The translations under genes were made by a program, and so were the position numbers. From Panagrolaimus kolymaensis (lineage: Eukaryota; Nematoda; Chromadorea; Rhabditida; Panagrolaimidae): a stretch of 64,000 nucleotides of DNA. The notes beneath the pieces were generated by a model. That model was not told the origin of the DNA, did no database searches, and saw nothing but the letters and a program-made list of their open reading frames with translations. Location: the NCBI GenBank assembly GCA_028622995.1, contig JAJQJQ010000036.1:1984001-2048000 (forward strand). The letters run 5' to 3'. Positions 48,201-60,700 of this stretch are shown one piece after another; position 1 is the stretch's first letter, and each line of letters starts with the position of its first letter.

Positions 48201-51200
48201 CCACCGTGATTTTGAATCGCATCCCATTTATGACCTTCAACCAAAAATTATATTTTTACTGTTGCATCAAGCAACAAGCCATGAGTCAAAACATTAATGA
48301 TACTCGTTTTGAATTAGGGCTTGAATTGGGCATATGAATATTTTAAGCCAAATATTTTTTATTAATTATATCAATATTATTCCCAAAGGGATTTTGAATC
48401 GCATACCATTTATGACCTTCAACCAAAAATTATATTTTTACTGTTGCATCAAGCAACAAGCCATGAGTCAAAACATTAATGAAACTCGTTTTGAATTAGG
48501 GCTTGAATTGGGCATATGAATATTTTAAGCCAAATATTTTTTATTAATTATATCAATATTATTCCCAAAGGGATTTTGAATCGCATACCATTTATGACCT
48601 TCAACCAAAAATTATATTTTTACTGTTGCATCAAGCAACAAGCCATGAGTCAAAACATTAATGATACTCGTTTTGAATTAGGGCTTGAATTGGGCATATG
48701 AATATTTTAAGCCAAATATTTTTTATTAATTATATCAAAATTATTCCCAACGGGATTTTGAATCGCATACCATTTATGACCTTCAACCAAAAATTATATT
48801 TTTACTGTTGCATCAAGCAACAAGCCATGAGTCAAAACATTAATGATACTCGTTTTGAATTAGGGCTTGAATTGGACATATGAATATTTTGTTCTAAATA
48901 TTTTTTATTAATTATATCAATATTATTCCCAAAGGGATTTTGAATCGCATACCATTTATGACCTTCAACCAAAAATTATATTTTTACTGTTGCATCAAGC
49001 AACAAGCCATGAGTCAAAACATTAATGATACCCGTTTTGAATTAGGGCTTGAATTGGACATATGAATATCTTGTTCTAAATATTTTTTATTAATTATTTC
49101 AAAATTATTCCCAACGGGATTTTGAATCGCATACCCTTTATGACCTTCAAACAAAAATTATATTTTTACTGTTGCATCAAGCAACAAGCCATGAGTCAAA
49201 ACATTAATGATACTCGTTTTGAATTAGGGCTTGAATTGGACATATGAATATTTTAAGCCAAATATTTTTTATTAATTATATCAAAATTATTCCCAAAGGG
49301 ATTTTGAATCGCATACCATTTATGACCTTCAACCAAAAATTATATTTTTACTGTTGCATCAAGCAACAAGCCATGAGTCAAAACATTAATGAAACTCGTT
49401 TTGAATTAGGGCTTGAATTGGACATATGAATATTTTAAGCCAAATATTTTTTATTAATTATATCAAAATTATTCCCAACGGGATTTTGAATCGCATACCA
49501 TTTATGACCTTCAACCAAAAATTATATTTTTACTGTTGCATCAAGCAACAAGCCATGAGTCAAAACATTAATGATACTCGTTTTGAATTAGGGCTTGAAT
49601 TGGACATATGAATATTTTGTTCTAAATATTTTTTATTAATTATATCAATATTATTCCCAAAGGGATTTTGAATCGCATACCATTTATGACCTTCAACCAA
49701 AAATTATATTTTTACTGTTGCATCAAGCAACAAGCCATGAGTCAAAACATTAATGATACTCGTTTTGAATTAGGGCTTGAATTGGACATATGAATATTTT
49801 AAGCCAAATATTTTTTATTAATTATATCAAAATTATTCCCAACGGGATTTTGAATCGCATACCATTTATGACCTTCAACCAAAAATTATATTTTTACTGT
49901 TGCATCAAGCAACAAGCCATGAGTCAAAACATTAATGATACTCGTTTTGAATTAGGGCTTGAATTGGGCATATGAATATTTTAAGCCAAATATTTTTTAT
50001 TAATTATATCAATATTATTCCCAAAGGGATTTTGAATCGCATACCATTTATGACCTTCAACCAAAAATTATATTTTTACTGTTGCATCAAGCAACAAGCC
50101 ATGAGTCAAAACATTAATGAAACTCGTTTTGAATTAGGGCTTGAATTGGACATATGAATATTTTGTTCTAAATATTTTTTATTAATTATATCAATATTAT
50201 TCCCAAAGGGATTTTGAATCGCATACCATTTATGACCTTCAACCAAAAATTATATTTTTACTGTTGCATCAAGCAACAAGCCATGAGTCAAAACATTAAT
50301 GATACTCGTTTTGAATTAGGGCTTGAATTGGACATATGAATATTTTAAGCCAAATATTTTTTATTAATTATATCAATATTATTCCCAAAGGGATTTTGAA
50401 TCGCATACCATTTATGACCTTCAACCAAAAATTATATTTTTACTGTTGCATCAAGCAACAAGCCATGAGTCAAAACATTAATGATACTCGTTTTGAATTA
50501 GGGCTTGAATTGGGCATATGAATATTTTAAGCCAAATATTTTTTATTAATTATATCAATATTATTCCCAAAGGGATTTTGAATCGCATACCATTTATGAC
50601 CTTCAACCAAAAATTATATTTTTACTGTTGCATCAAGCAACAAGCCATGAGTCAAAACATTAATGAAACTCGTTTTGAATTAGGGCTTGAATTGGACATA
50701 TGAATATTTTAAGCCAAATATTTTTTATTAATTATATCAAAATTATTCCCAAAGGGATTTTGAATCGCATACCATTTATGACCTTCAACCAAAAATTATA
50801 TTTTTACTGTTGCATCAAGCAACAAGCCTTGAGTCAAAACATTAATGAAACTCGTTTTGAATTAGGGCTTGAATTGGACATATGAATATTTTAAGCCAAA
50901 TATTTTTTATTAATTATATCAAAATTATTCCCAAAGGGATTTTGAATCGCATACCATTTATGACCTTCAACCAAAAATTATATTTTTACTGTTGCATCAA
51001 GCAACAAGCCATGAGTCAAAACATTAATGATACTCGTTTTGAATTAGGGCTTGAATTGGACATATGAATATTTTAAGCCAAATATTTTTTATTAATTATA
51101 TCAAAATTATTCCCAAAGGGATTTTGAATCGCATACCAATTATGACCTTCAACCAAAAATTATATTTTTACTGTTGCATCAAGCAACAAGCCATGAGTCA

Positions 51201-54200
51201 AAACATTAATGATACTCGTTTTGAATTAGGGCTTGAATTGGACATATGAATATCTTGTTCTAAATATTTTTTATTAATTATTTCAAAATTATTCCCAACG
51301 GGATTTTGAATCGCATACCAATTATGACCTTCAACCAAAAATTATATTTTTACTGTTGCATCAAGCAACAAGCCATGAGTCAAAACATTAATGATACTCG
51401 TTTTGAATTAGGGCTTGAATTGGACATATGAATATCTTGTTCTAAATATTTTTTATTAATTATTTCAAAATTATTCCCAACGGGATTTTGAATCGCATAC
51501 CAATTATGACCTTCAACCAAAAATTATATTTTTACTGTTGCATCAAGCAACAAGCCATGAGTCAAAACATTAATGAAACTCGTTTTGAATTAGGGCTTGA
51601 ATTGGACATATGAATATTTTGTTCTAAATATTTTTTATTAATTATTTCAAAATTATTCCCAAAGGGATTTTGAATCGCATACCATTTATGACCTTCAACC
51701 AAAAATTATATTTTTACTGTTGCATCAAGCAACAAGCCATGAGTCAAAACATTAATGATACTCGTTTTGAATTAGGGCTTGAATTGGACATATGAATATC
51801 TTGTTCTAAATATTTTTTATTAATTATTTCAAAATTATTCCCAACGGGATTTTGAATCGCATACCAATTATGACCTTCAACCAAAAATTATATTTTTACT
51901 GTTGCATCAAGCAACAAGCCATGAGTCAAAACATTAATGATACTCGTTTTGAATTAGGGCTTGAATTGGACATATGAATATCTTGTTCTAAATATTTTTT
52001 ATTAATTATTTCAAAATTATTCCCAACGGGATTTTGAATCGCATACCAATTATGACCTTCAACCAAAAATTATATTTTTACTGTTGCATCAAGCAACAAG
52101 CCATGAGTCAAAACATTAATGAAACTCGTTTTGAATTAGGGCTTGAATTGGACATATGAATATTTTAAGCCAAATATTTTTTATTAATTATATCAAAATT
52201 ATTCCCAAAGGGATTTTGAATCGCATACCATTTATGACCTTCAACCAAAAATTATATTTTTACTGTTGCATCAAGCAACAAGCCATGAGTCAAAACATTA
52301 ATGATACTCGTTTTGAATTAGGGCTTGAATTGGACATATGAATATCTTGTTCTAAATATTTTTTATTAATTATTTCAAAATTATTCCCAACGGGATTTTG
52401 AATCGCATACCAATTATGACCTTCAACCAAAAATTATATTTTTACTGTTGCATCAAGCAACAAGCCATGAGTCAAAACATTAATGAAACTCGTTTTGAAT
52501 TAGGGCTTGAATTGGACATATGAATATTTTAAGCCAAATATTTTTTATTAATTATATCAAAATTATTCCCAAAGGGATTTTGAATCGCATACCATTTATG
52601 ACCTTCAACCAAAAATTATATTTTTACTGTTGCATCAAGCAACAAGCCATGAGTCAAAACATTAATGATACTCGTTTTGAATTAGGGCTTGAATTGGACA
52701 TATGAATATTTTGTTCTAAATATTTTTTATTAATTATTTCAAAATTATTCCCAAAGGGATTTTGAATCGCATACCATTTATGACCTTCAACCAAAAATTA
52801 TATTTTTACTGTTGCATCAAGCAACAAGCCATGAGTCAAAACATTAATGATACTCGTTTTGAATTAGGGCTTGAATTGGACATATGAATATTTTAAGCCA
52901 AATATTTTTTATTAATTATATCAAAATTATTCCCAAAGGGATTTTGAATCGCATACCATTTATGACCTTCAACCAAAAATTATATTTTTACTGTTGCATC
53001 AAGCAACAAGCCATGAGTCAAAACATTAATGATACTCGTTTTGAATTAGGGCTTGAATTGGACATATGAATATCTTGTTCTAAATATTTTTTATTAATTA
53101 TTTCAAAATTATTCCCAACGGGATTTTGAATCGCATACCATTTATGACCTTCAACCAAAAATTATATTTTTACTGTTGCATCAAGCAACAAGCCATGAGT
53201 CAAAACATTAATGATACTCGTTTTGAATTAGGGCTTGAATTGGACATATGAATATTTTAAGCCAAATATTTTTTATTAATTATATCAAAATTATTCCCAA
53301 AGGGATTTTGAATCGCATACCATTTATGACCTTCAACCAAAAATTATATTTTTACTGTTGCATCAAGCAACAAGCCATGAGTCAAAACATTAACGATACT
53401 CGTTTTGAATTAGGGCTTGAATTGGACATATGAATATCTTGTTCTAAATATTTTTTATTAATTATTTCAAAATTATTCCCAACGGGATTTTGAATCGCAT
53501 ACCATTTATGACCTTCAACCAAAAATTATATTTTTACTGTTGCATCAAGCAACAAGCCATGAGTCAAAACATTAATGATACTCGTTTTGAATTAGGGCTT
53601 GAATTGGACATATGAATATTTTAAGCCAAATATTTTTTATTAATTATATCAAAATTATTCCCAAAGGGATTTTGAATCGCATACCATTTATGACCTTCAA
53701 CCAAAAATTATATTTTTACTGTTGCATCAAGCAACAAGCCATGAGTCAAAACATTAATGATACCCGTTTTGAATTAGGGCTTGAATTGGACATATGAATA
53801 TCTTGTTCTAAATATTTTTTATTAATTATTTCAAAATTATTCCCAACGGGATTTTGAATCGCATACCATTTATGACCTTCAACCAAAAATTATATTTTTA
53901 CTGTTGCATCAAGCAACAAGCCATGAGTCAAAACATTAATGATACTCGTTTTGAATTAGGGCTTGAATTGGACATATGAATATTTTAAGCCAAATATTTT
54001 TTATTAATTATATCAAAATTATTCCCAAAGGGATTTTGAATCGCATACCATTTATGACCTTCAACCAAAAATTATATTTTTACTGTTGCATCAAGCAACA
54101 AGCCATGAGTCAAAACATTAATGATACTCGTTTTGAATTAGGGCTTGAATTGGACATATGAATATTTTAAGCCAAATATTTTTTATTAATTATATCAAAA

Positions 54201-55432
54201 TTATTCCCAAAGGGATTTTGAATCGCATACCATTTATGACCTTCAACCAAAAATTATATTTTTACTGTTGCATCAAGCAACAAGCCATGAGTCAAAACAT
54301 TAATGATACCCGTTTTGAATTAGGGCTTGAATTGGACATATGAATATCTTGTTCTAAATATTTTTTATTAATTATTTCAAAATTATTCCCAACGGGATTT
54401 TGAATCGCATACCATTTATGACCTTCAACCAAAAATTATATTTTTACTGTTGCATCAAGCAACAAGCCATGAGTCAAAACATTAATGATACTCGTTTTGA
54501 ATTAGGGCTTGAATTGGACATATGAATATTTTAAGCCAAATATTTTTTATTAATTATATCAAAATTATTCCCAAAGGGATTTTGAATCGCATACCATTTA
54601 TGACCTTCAACCAAAAATTATATTTTTACTGTTGCATCAAGCAACAAGCCATGAGTCAAAACATTAATGATACTCGTTTTGAATTAGGGCTTGAATTGGA
54701 CATATGAATATCTTGTTCTAAATATTTTTTATTAATTATTTCAAAATTATTCCCAACGGGATTTTGAATCGCATACCATTTATGACCTTCAACCAAAAAT
54801 TATATTTTTACTGTTGCATCAAGCAACAAGCCATGAGTCAAAACATTAATGATACTCGTTTTGAATTAGGGCTTGAATTGGACATATGAATATTTTAAGC
54901 CAAATATTTTTTATTAATTATATCAAAATTATTCCCAAAGGGATTTTGAATCGCATACCATTTATGACCTTCAACCAAAAATTATATTTTTACTGTTGCA
55001 TCAAGCAACAAGCCATGAGTCAAAACATTAATGATACTCGTTTTGAATTAGGGCTTGAATTGGACATATGAATATCTTGTTCTAAATATTTTTTATTAAT
55101 TATTTCAAAATTATTCCCAACGGGATTTTGAATCGCATACCATTTATGACCTTCAACCAAAAATTATATTTTTACTGTTGCATCAAGCAACAAGCCATGA
55201 GTCAAAACATTAATGATACTCGTTTTGAATTAGGGCTTGAATTGGACATATGAATATTTTAAGCCAAATATTTTTTATTAATTATATCAAAATTATTCCC
55301 AAAGGGATTTTGAATCGCATACCATTTATGACCTTCAACCAAAAATTATATTTTTACTGTTGCATCAAGCAACAAGCCATGAGTCAAAACATTAATGAAA
55401 CTCGTTTTGAATTAGGGCTTGAATTGGACATA
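36209..55432 (+). repeat. 182-bp satellite array, 105 full units
   Basis: A 113-bp partial unit is followed by 105 head-to-tail units of exactly 182 bp (36322 to 55432). Unit boundaries stay on one 182-bp grid throughout, so I see substitutions but no indel. Two main types exist. Type A (73 units) has TTTTAAGCCAAATA and TTATATCAA; type B (32 units) has TTGTTCTAAATA and TTATTTCAA. Further variable sites are AAAAATTA/AAATATTA, CCCAAAGGG/CCCAACGGG, GAAACT/GATACT/GATACC and GGAC/GGGC. Each unit contains the hairpins TGTTGC-ATCAA-GCAACA and TCCC-AAA-GGGA. Type A units have a 61-codon ORF that ends at the next unit's ATG (ATGA overlap). It is broken by TAA in type B and is not regarded as coding. 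The array lies between a secreted-protein gene and the melted homologue. Confidence 0.97.
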
Positions 55433-55436
55433 TCCC

Positions 55437-55467
55437 GCCGCACCCCGAGCGAAGCGAGGGGTGCGGC
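55437..55467 (+). repeat. GC-rich hairpin at the element's left end
   Basis: The stem GCCGCACCCC / GGGGTGCGGC is perfect, with an 11-nt loop GAGCGAAGCGA, in otherwise AT-rich DNA. It marks the transposon terminus and contrasts strongly in base composition with everything around it. Confidence 0.85.
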
Positions 55468-55851
55468 TGTTTTAGCAATCAGTTCGCCCGATCTACTAAC
55501 CGAAATTTATGATTTTTTTTATTTCGCGTAATTATGTTGATATTAGAGGGCTCTCTAGGGTCAATTTTTCGTCGCATTTACGAATTTCTAAAAAAAATAG
55601 AGGGTTCGATATCATATTTCCATCAAACTAAACTTTCGATTCTGGCCGGAGTGTCCCGCTGAGCGTTGCAGCAAAGTTACCCCATATTTTGGCTATAAAA
55701 ATCGTTTTCTCCACCCTCAATTACGTCTATGAGTAAGCTAACTTTAAAAAAAACCACATAAAAATAGATGTATGCCGCTATGGAAATTTGAATATATCGA
55801 TTTAGAGCAAAAATATTATTAGCTAAAATTTCATATTACTTGTTGTTTGTG

Positions 55852-55920
55852 TGGTGTAGGCGTGCAAGGCTTAGTTTTATGATATTTTATTTCATAGGTT
55901 CGAATCCCCTTAATTTTTTT
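55852..55920 (+). promoter_or_regulatory. tRNA-like RNA polymerase III internal promoter
   Basis: The A box TGGTGTAGGCG (55852-55862) fits TRGYNNANNNG, and the B box GGTTCGAATCC (55897-55907) is a perfect match. Their starts are 45 bp apart, as in tRNA genes, and a T7 terminator follows at 55914. The acceptor and T stems do not pair properly, so this is not a functional tRNA gene. A tRNA-derived SINE or captured tRNA fossil inside the element is the best reading. Confidence 0.55.
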
Positions 55921-56701
55921 AAATTAATTGTTTTAATTAAATTGAGACAATAATATCTAAATCATTTTTTATGATTTTTAATAATATTTTCATAATATAA
56001 ATTATGCAAATTTTTAATGAAATATTCATAAATTACAAAAAAAAATAATTTAGGAGGCATTTTATTATAAAATGATTGGGGTAATTTTTCAAAATTAATT
56101 TTAATGAATAAAAATGATTTTGGCATAATAAATATTCAAATCTTTTGGAAAAATTAACATAAATTTTACTTTTTTTGAGAATATTAAGTTGCTTAATTAT
56201 GAAATGAAAGCGAAATTTTTTCTAACGGTTTTAAATGATTTTTTTAATTACTTAAACTCTTGAATCATTCATATAATTTTTTCTAAAACTAATTGATTGG
56301 ATTGGCATTAAATACTTTTAGGTATTCTAAAGGCAAAATATAATTAAAAGTACGCTGCACGCTTAGTTTGTGAAAAATAAAAACATAAGTGAACTTTTTT
56401 ATTATTTTCGGTGATTTTAATCGAAAAGTAACTTGAATATTTCCTTTCTAGTAATTTTCATTGTTTGTTCGTTCGTTTTCAACTGCTTTTGGCCGCAATC
56501 ACTGGGCAACTGGACTTCGCTATTTCGCATGGGAAAAGCTTTGATTTTTTTAAAGGCAATACAAAAACTTTTTTGAAAAATTATTATTAAAATATAGGCA
56601 TTAATACGAGTGTCAATTTTGTATTTTTCAATAGCAACATCGCCTGCCGTAGCCCGGAGGAGCTTCTAGTATTAAAATTATTGTTGCAGACGGCTCAAGA
56701 G

Positions 56702-56890
56702 ATTAGTGCACAGGATTACAATGTAAAAAAATAAAAAGCTGTTCATGAAAAAAACTGTAGACGGCCGAAGAGATTAAATTTTAATTGATTTGGCTTTTAG
56801 ACGGCTAATGAGATTAAATTTTTATTGATTTCAATAAATTATTTTATATGTTACACTGAAACAAACAGCCGCACCCGTCTTCGATTTTTA
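56702..56890 (+). repeat. Left arm of a 189-bp inverted repeat
   Basis: Reverse-complementary to 57154-57343 with only a few differences (GCCGCACCC against GCCGCGCACC). It contains sub-repeats of the form AGACGGC..A.GAGATTA near 56757 and 56799, with a related one just outside the arm at 56687. Confidence 0.88.
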
Positions 56891-57153
56891 ACAGTTATTA
56901 AAGTTTTGGTTGGACAATTAATTTTATTTAAATTATTTGCTTAAATTAAATTACCTATTTTTAAACATGTTTTGTTTCGGAAATCAATAGAAAAATTTAA
57001 TTAAAAATTTTGTAACTTACTTTATAATTATCTTTTTTCATTTTACACCTGAAGATTTTTACATTAAAAATCTTGCAGAATATACGAAATGGCTTTTTTA
57101 TTTTATAAAACAATTTTTTTTTAATAATAATTTTTGAAAAAGAAATTGGGTAG

Positions 57154-57343
57154 TAAAAATCGAAGACGGTGCGCGGCTGTTTGTTTCAGTGTAACATATA
57201 AAATAATTTATTGAAATCAATAAAAATTTAATCTCATTAGCCGTCTAAAAGCCAAATCAATTAAAATTTAATCTCTTCGGCCGTCTACAGTTTTTTTCAT
57301 GAACAGCTTTTTATTTTTTTACATTGTAATCCTGTGCACTAAT
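57154..57343 (-). repeat. Right arm of the 189-bp inverted repeat
   Basis: Mirror copy of 56702-56890, separated by a 263-bp AT-rich spacer. Its outer end forms the element's right boundary with the satellite. Confidence 0.88.
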
Positions 57344-57536
57344 GAATATTTTGTTCTAAATATTTTTTATTAATTATTTCAAAATTATTCCCAACGGGAT
57401 TTTGAATCGCATACCATTTATGAACTTCAACCAAAAATTATATTTTTAGTGTTGCATCAAGCAACAAGCCATGAGTCAAAACATTAATGAAACTCGTTTT
57501 GAATTAGGGCTTGAATTGGACATATGAATATTTTAA
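57343..57536 (+). repeat. Last satellite unit, beyond the insertion
   Basis: One type B unit (TTGTTCTAAATA, CCCAACGGG) plus the first few bases of another. It is more diverged than array units (TGAACTTC, TTTTTAGTGTTGC), as expected for an array edge. Confidence 0.92.
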
Positions 57537-57739
57537 CTATTTTGATTTAATTTGAAATTTTAGTGAAATTTGGACTCACAGATTTTTTTTTGATTAATTT
57601 CAATTATTTACTTTATTTTTATTTATTAAAGCAAGAATTTAAATTTCATTTCATTTTTAAAAAGATAAATGTAAAAAAACCGAGATTTATTTATTTAGAC
57701 AATAAAGTAAAAAAGTAAAATGTGTGTTTTTGATTTTTT
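57537..57739. other. 3' flank of the melted gene
   Basis: AT-rich. The minus strand contains AATAAA about 60 bp after the stop codon, a likely polyadenylation signal. Only about 200 bp separate the stop codon from the satellite. Confidence 0.5.
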
Positions 57740-60700
57740 TTAATTTTTAAAGCTATTTCTTCTTCGCTCGTTTTGGGCTTTTGCAATTGCAATTTGTAAA
57801 CATTGAAACCATTCTTCTGCTTTATTTCGATCCGATGCCTAAATAAAAATTAATTTTAGATAATTTTATTGTGCTTTAAAAAATGTATTAAAATTACCTT
57901 TAAAACATAAGATTTTTCATCTTCAGTAAATATCTCAAATGCTTTTGGTAAAGATTTTCGAGATTGTCTACCGCGAGTTAAAGATTTAACTGATCGAATT
58001 TTTCTTAAATCTATTGAAGGGCTCACAGTTTTGGGAGTTACAGTCTAAAAAATTAAAATAATTAAACTACCGAAATTTTAATTAAATTGTTTTAAAACTC
58101 TCGAGGCGAAAAGTTAAAAATTTTAAAATTTTTGTTGTAAAACTTTCTTAACAAAAAGTTCCGCCAAAATGCATCTTTAAAAGTTACGTAGAAAAAAAAT
58201 AACTTACATTATAAGTTTGATCTGAACATGTTAAAGCTGCGGAGGAAAGAGTAAAATATTTGGTATGCCATCGCTTTAAAAATTTCCATTTACCGCGTTT
58301 TTCTTTTAATTGTCCTTCAAGCAAAGGCATGTTGTTATTATCAGATTTTATCAAAGATCTAAAACCAATAATTTTATTATTTTCCATTTTTGCCGTTAAA
58401 AATTTTAGTATCTTACTTGACTTTTTCTGGATGAGCACAACTAAAGCAAATCCATTTATGCAAAGTAGGATTAAAACTAAAATTATCAAAATATTGTTCA
58501 TCTTGAAGTTCCTTTAAAATTAATGATTGCTCTTTGATAGCTGGAAATGCGGAAGTAACAATAGTAACAAAATCTCGATTTTTATTTATATCTTTTCCAA
58601 GTGAATTCCAACAATTTGCTAAAGTTTTAAATTCTTCTGATTCTTGACTCAAAACTTTATTTGTTGATTCGATTGAGCTTACTTCAGCCTGAAAATTTAA
58701 ATAAATATTATCAGATTTTTTAATTTTATAAAATACATTTTTGGCTTTTGATGGTTTTTAAAATATTAAATATCCATTCGTGATCCAAAATATAAATGTC
58801 AAAATTTATTTTTTATGAAAATTTCAAAAAAAAAGTAATTTCATAAATCTAAAAACCCTTTCGTTTCAGTACAATTTTATTTTGAATTTCATTTTTAGAA
58901 TTTTTATAAAAATTAAATTTCTATTTAATTTCCTTACCTGTAAAAACATTAAATGCAACCAAATAGCTGGAATATTAGTTTTAAAAACGAATAATGAATC
59001 ATTGGTTGAATGCAAACAATATTGATGCTCCTTTAAACTGCATACAAAATAAATTTTCATTCGTGATTTTGAACTTTTTTCTTTTACTTCCACCATGCAT
59101 TTTAGTGGAATCGGATATTTAGAAGTAAATTCATGAATGTATTTTCGAATTTTAGTTCTTCGATGATCCACAAATTGTTTCACGACATCGCCCCTTTCGA
59201 GATCCCAATCAGAGGAATTTTTAGTGGTAATGGATTTTTTTCCTACGGTATCCGTGGATTTATGCTGCTTTTTTGTTGAATTTGTTGGAGTATCAGAATT
59301 TCGAGTAGTTGATGAAGTTTGAATGGAATGTGAACTTCTGGTTGGATGACTTTTAGGTGGAAGTTTAGAATTATTATTTATATTTGTATTTGAAGCGGTA
59401 GTCGTGACGGGACTTGCATCCATAACTGGAAAAGTTGTTTCATATCCGATTGGATTTGGTGAAAGATGATTATTCAATGGTTTTGAAGTAATATTAGGTC
59501 GAGCATTTCGAATATTTGACATAGGTCGAACTCTACCATCTTTACCTATGGTTATTGGAGTGGAAAGGAGGGCCATTTGATAACTTGTTGGTGAGGATTG
59601 TCGGGATTGGGGATTCGAAGTTTTATGGACATAAAGATTATTAGTTCGATCTGGCCGAGTTTCTTCTATAGTTTGCACCTGCGAATGCCCATGCCCAATA
59701 TTATTATAACTTGGAGTCTTTGGATGATGTCCCAATGATCCAGATGAACGCATTTTATATAAATCCGCCAAATTTTTTGTATTTTTATCAAATTCTCCTA
59801 CATTTCTTGAACCTCCTCCAGAAGTGGCAACTATGGTCGATGAAGGAGGACTTAAATAAATATTTGGTTCATTTATATTAAAAATAGTGGTTGGTGGAAT
59901 ATTATTATTATGTTGAATTGGATCATTTGGAAATATTCTTGATGATCGTTTAGATTGCAAAGATTCTATGGAATCAAAGCCACTTCGGCTTCGAGAATTT
60001 GTTGTTGGAGTTTTTGAAGTTGTCATAAGATATATTTCTTCATTTGATGATGGGTCAAGAAGTCGACCAGTGGAACGCTTTTTATCATCCCTAAAAATAG
60101 GATTTTTTTTACTAAGGCATCAGAAAAGAGCCAAATAGCTAAAAATTACTATCAGTGTCCCGACGCGACACTTTTTAAAATTTCGTAACGAAATCAAAAA
60201 ATTTTCTACTTGTATTTTTGCTGTTTTTTCGCAGTTTTTAACGTTTATAAATTTTTGCCTCAAATATTTAAGTTAAAATTTAATTCAAAAACTTACCCAG
60301 AAAGTCCTCGAATTCTCTGATACGCTGAATAACTCGATCCCTGTCTTTCACTTAGATCTTTAATAATCTCTAAATGATGTTGGACACTTGAAGGAAAAAC
60401 TTCAGCGACGCCTAAAACTTGCCAAAAATCATTATCACATTCTTTTTGGAATTTTCAAAAACTCACTTTCAATTTCTTTTAATAAAACTGGCAAATTTTG
60501 TGCATTTGATTTATTACATAATTCAATTAAATCTGGTATAGCTAAAGCAGCCATATCACTTCCAGTTTTACCTATATGTCCAATAACTTTTCCCATTGTA
60601 GTTAAATTATTTTGTGATGGAGTATTTTGTCTTAAAGCTCTTTTAATTGGAAGCAATTGATTCACTAAAGCCAAAACTCGGCCTTTTGAAATTAGAGATA

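Larger units (their letters stand above)
55433..57342 (+). mobile_element. Helitron-like non-autonomous element inserted in the satellite, 1.9 kb
   Basis: The satellite reads ...GGACATA on the left and TGAATATT... on the right, so the host sequence is cut exactly between A and T, with nothing lost or duplicated. The insert starts TCCCGCCGCACC and ends GTGCACTAA: 5'-TC, 3'-CTRR and A/T insertion are Helitron hallmarks. A perfect 10-bp stem GCCGCACCCC/GGGGTGCGGC stands four bases from the left end. The usual GC-rich hairpin before the 3' CTRR is not seen, and the last 189 bp also occur inverted inside the element. The assignment is therefore provisional: two adjacent insertions (a unique segment plus a foldback element) would also explain the sequence. 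No ORF for Rep/helicase is present. Confidence 0.6.

Noticed and set aside
36209..55432. CRISPR array
   Set aside because: Units are contiguous 182-bp tandem copies without unique spacers, in a eukaryotic genome.
36504..55435. Tandem 61-aa ORFs as real genes
   Set aside because: They are a by-product of the satellite sequence, are broken in type B units, and vary mainly at amino-acid-changing sites.
55250..55531. 93-aa ORF across the satellite/transposon junction
   Set aside because: It is a satellite ORF that happens to read on into the inserted element; no independent coding support.
55845..55917. Functional tRNA gene
   Set aside because: A and B boxes are good, but the acceptor and T stems do not pair and no normal anticodon arm forms.
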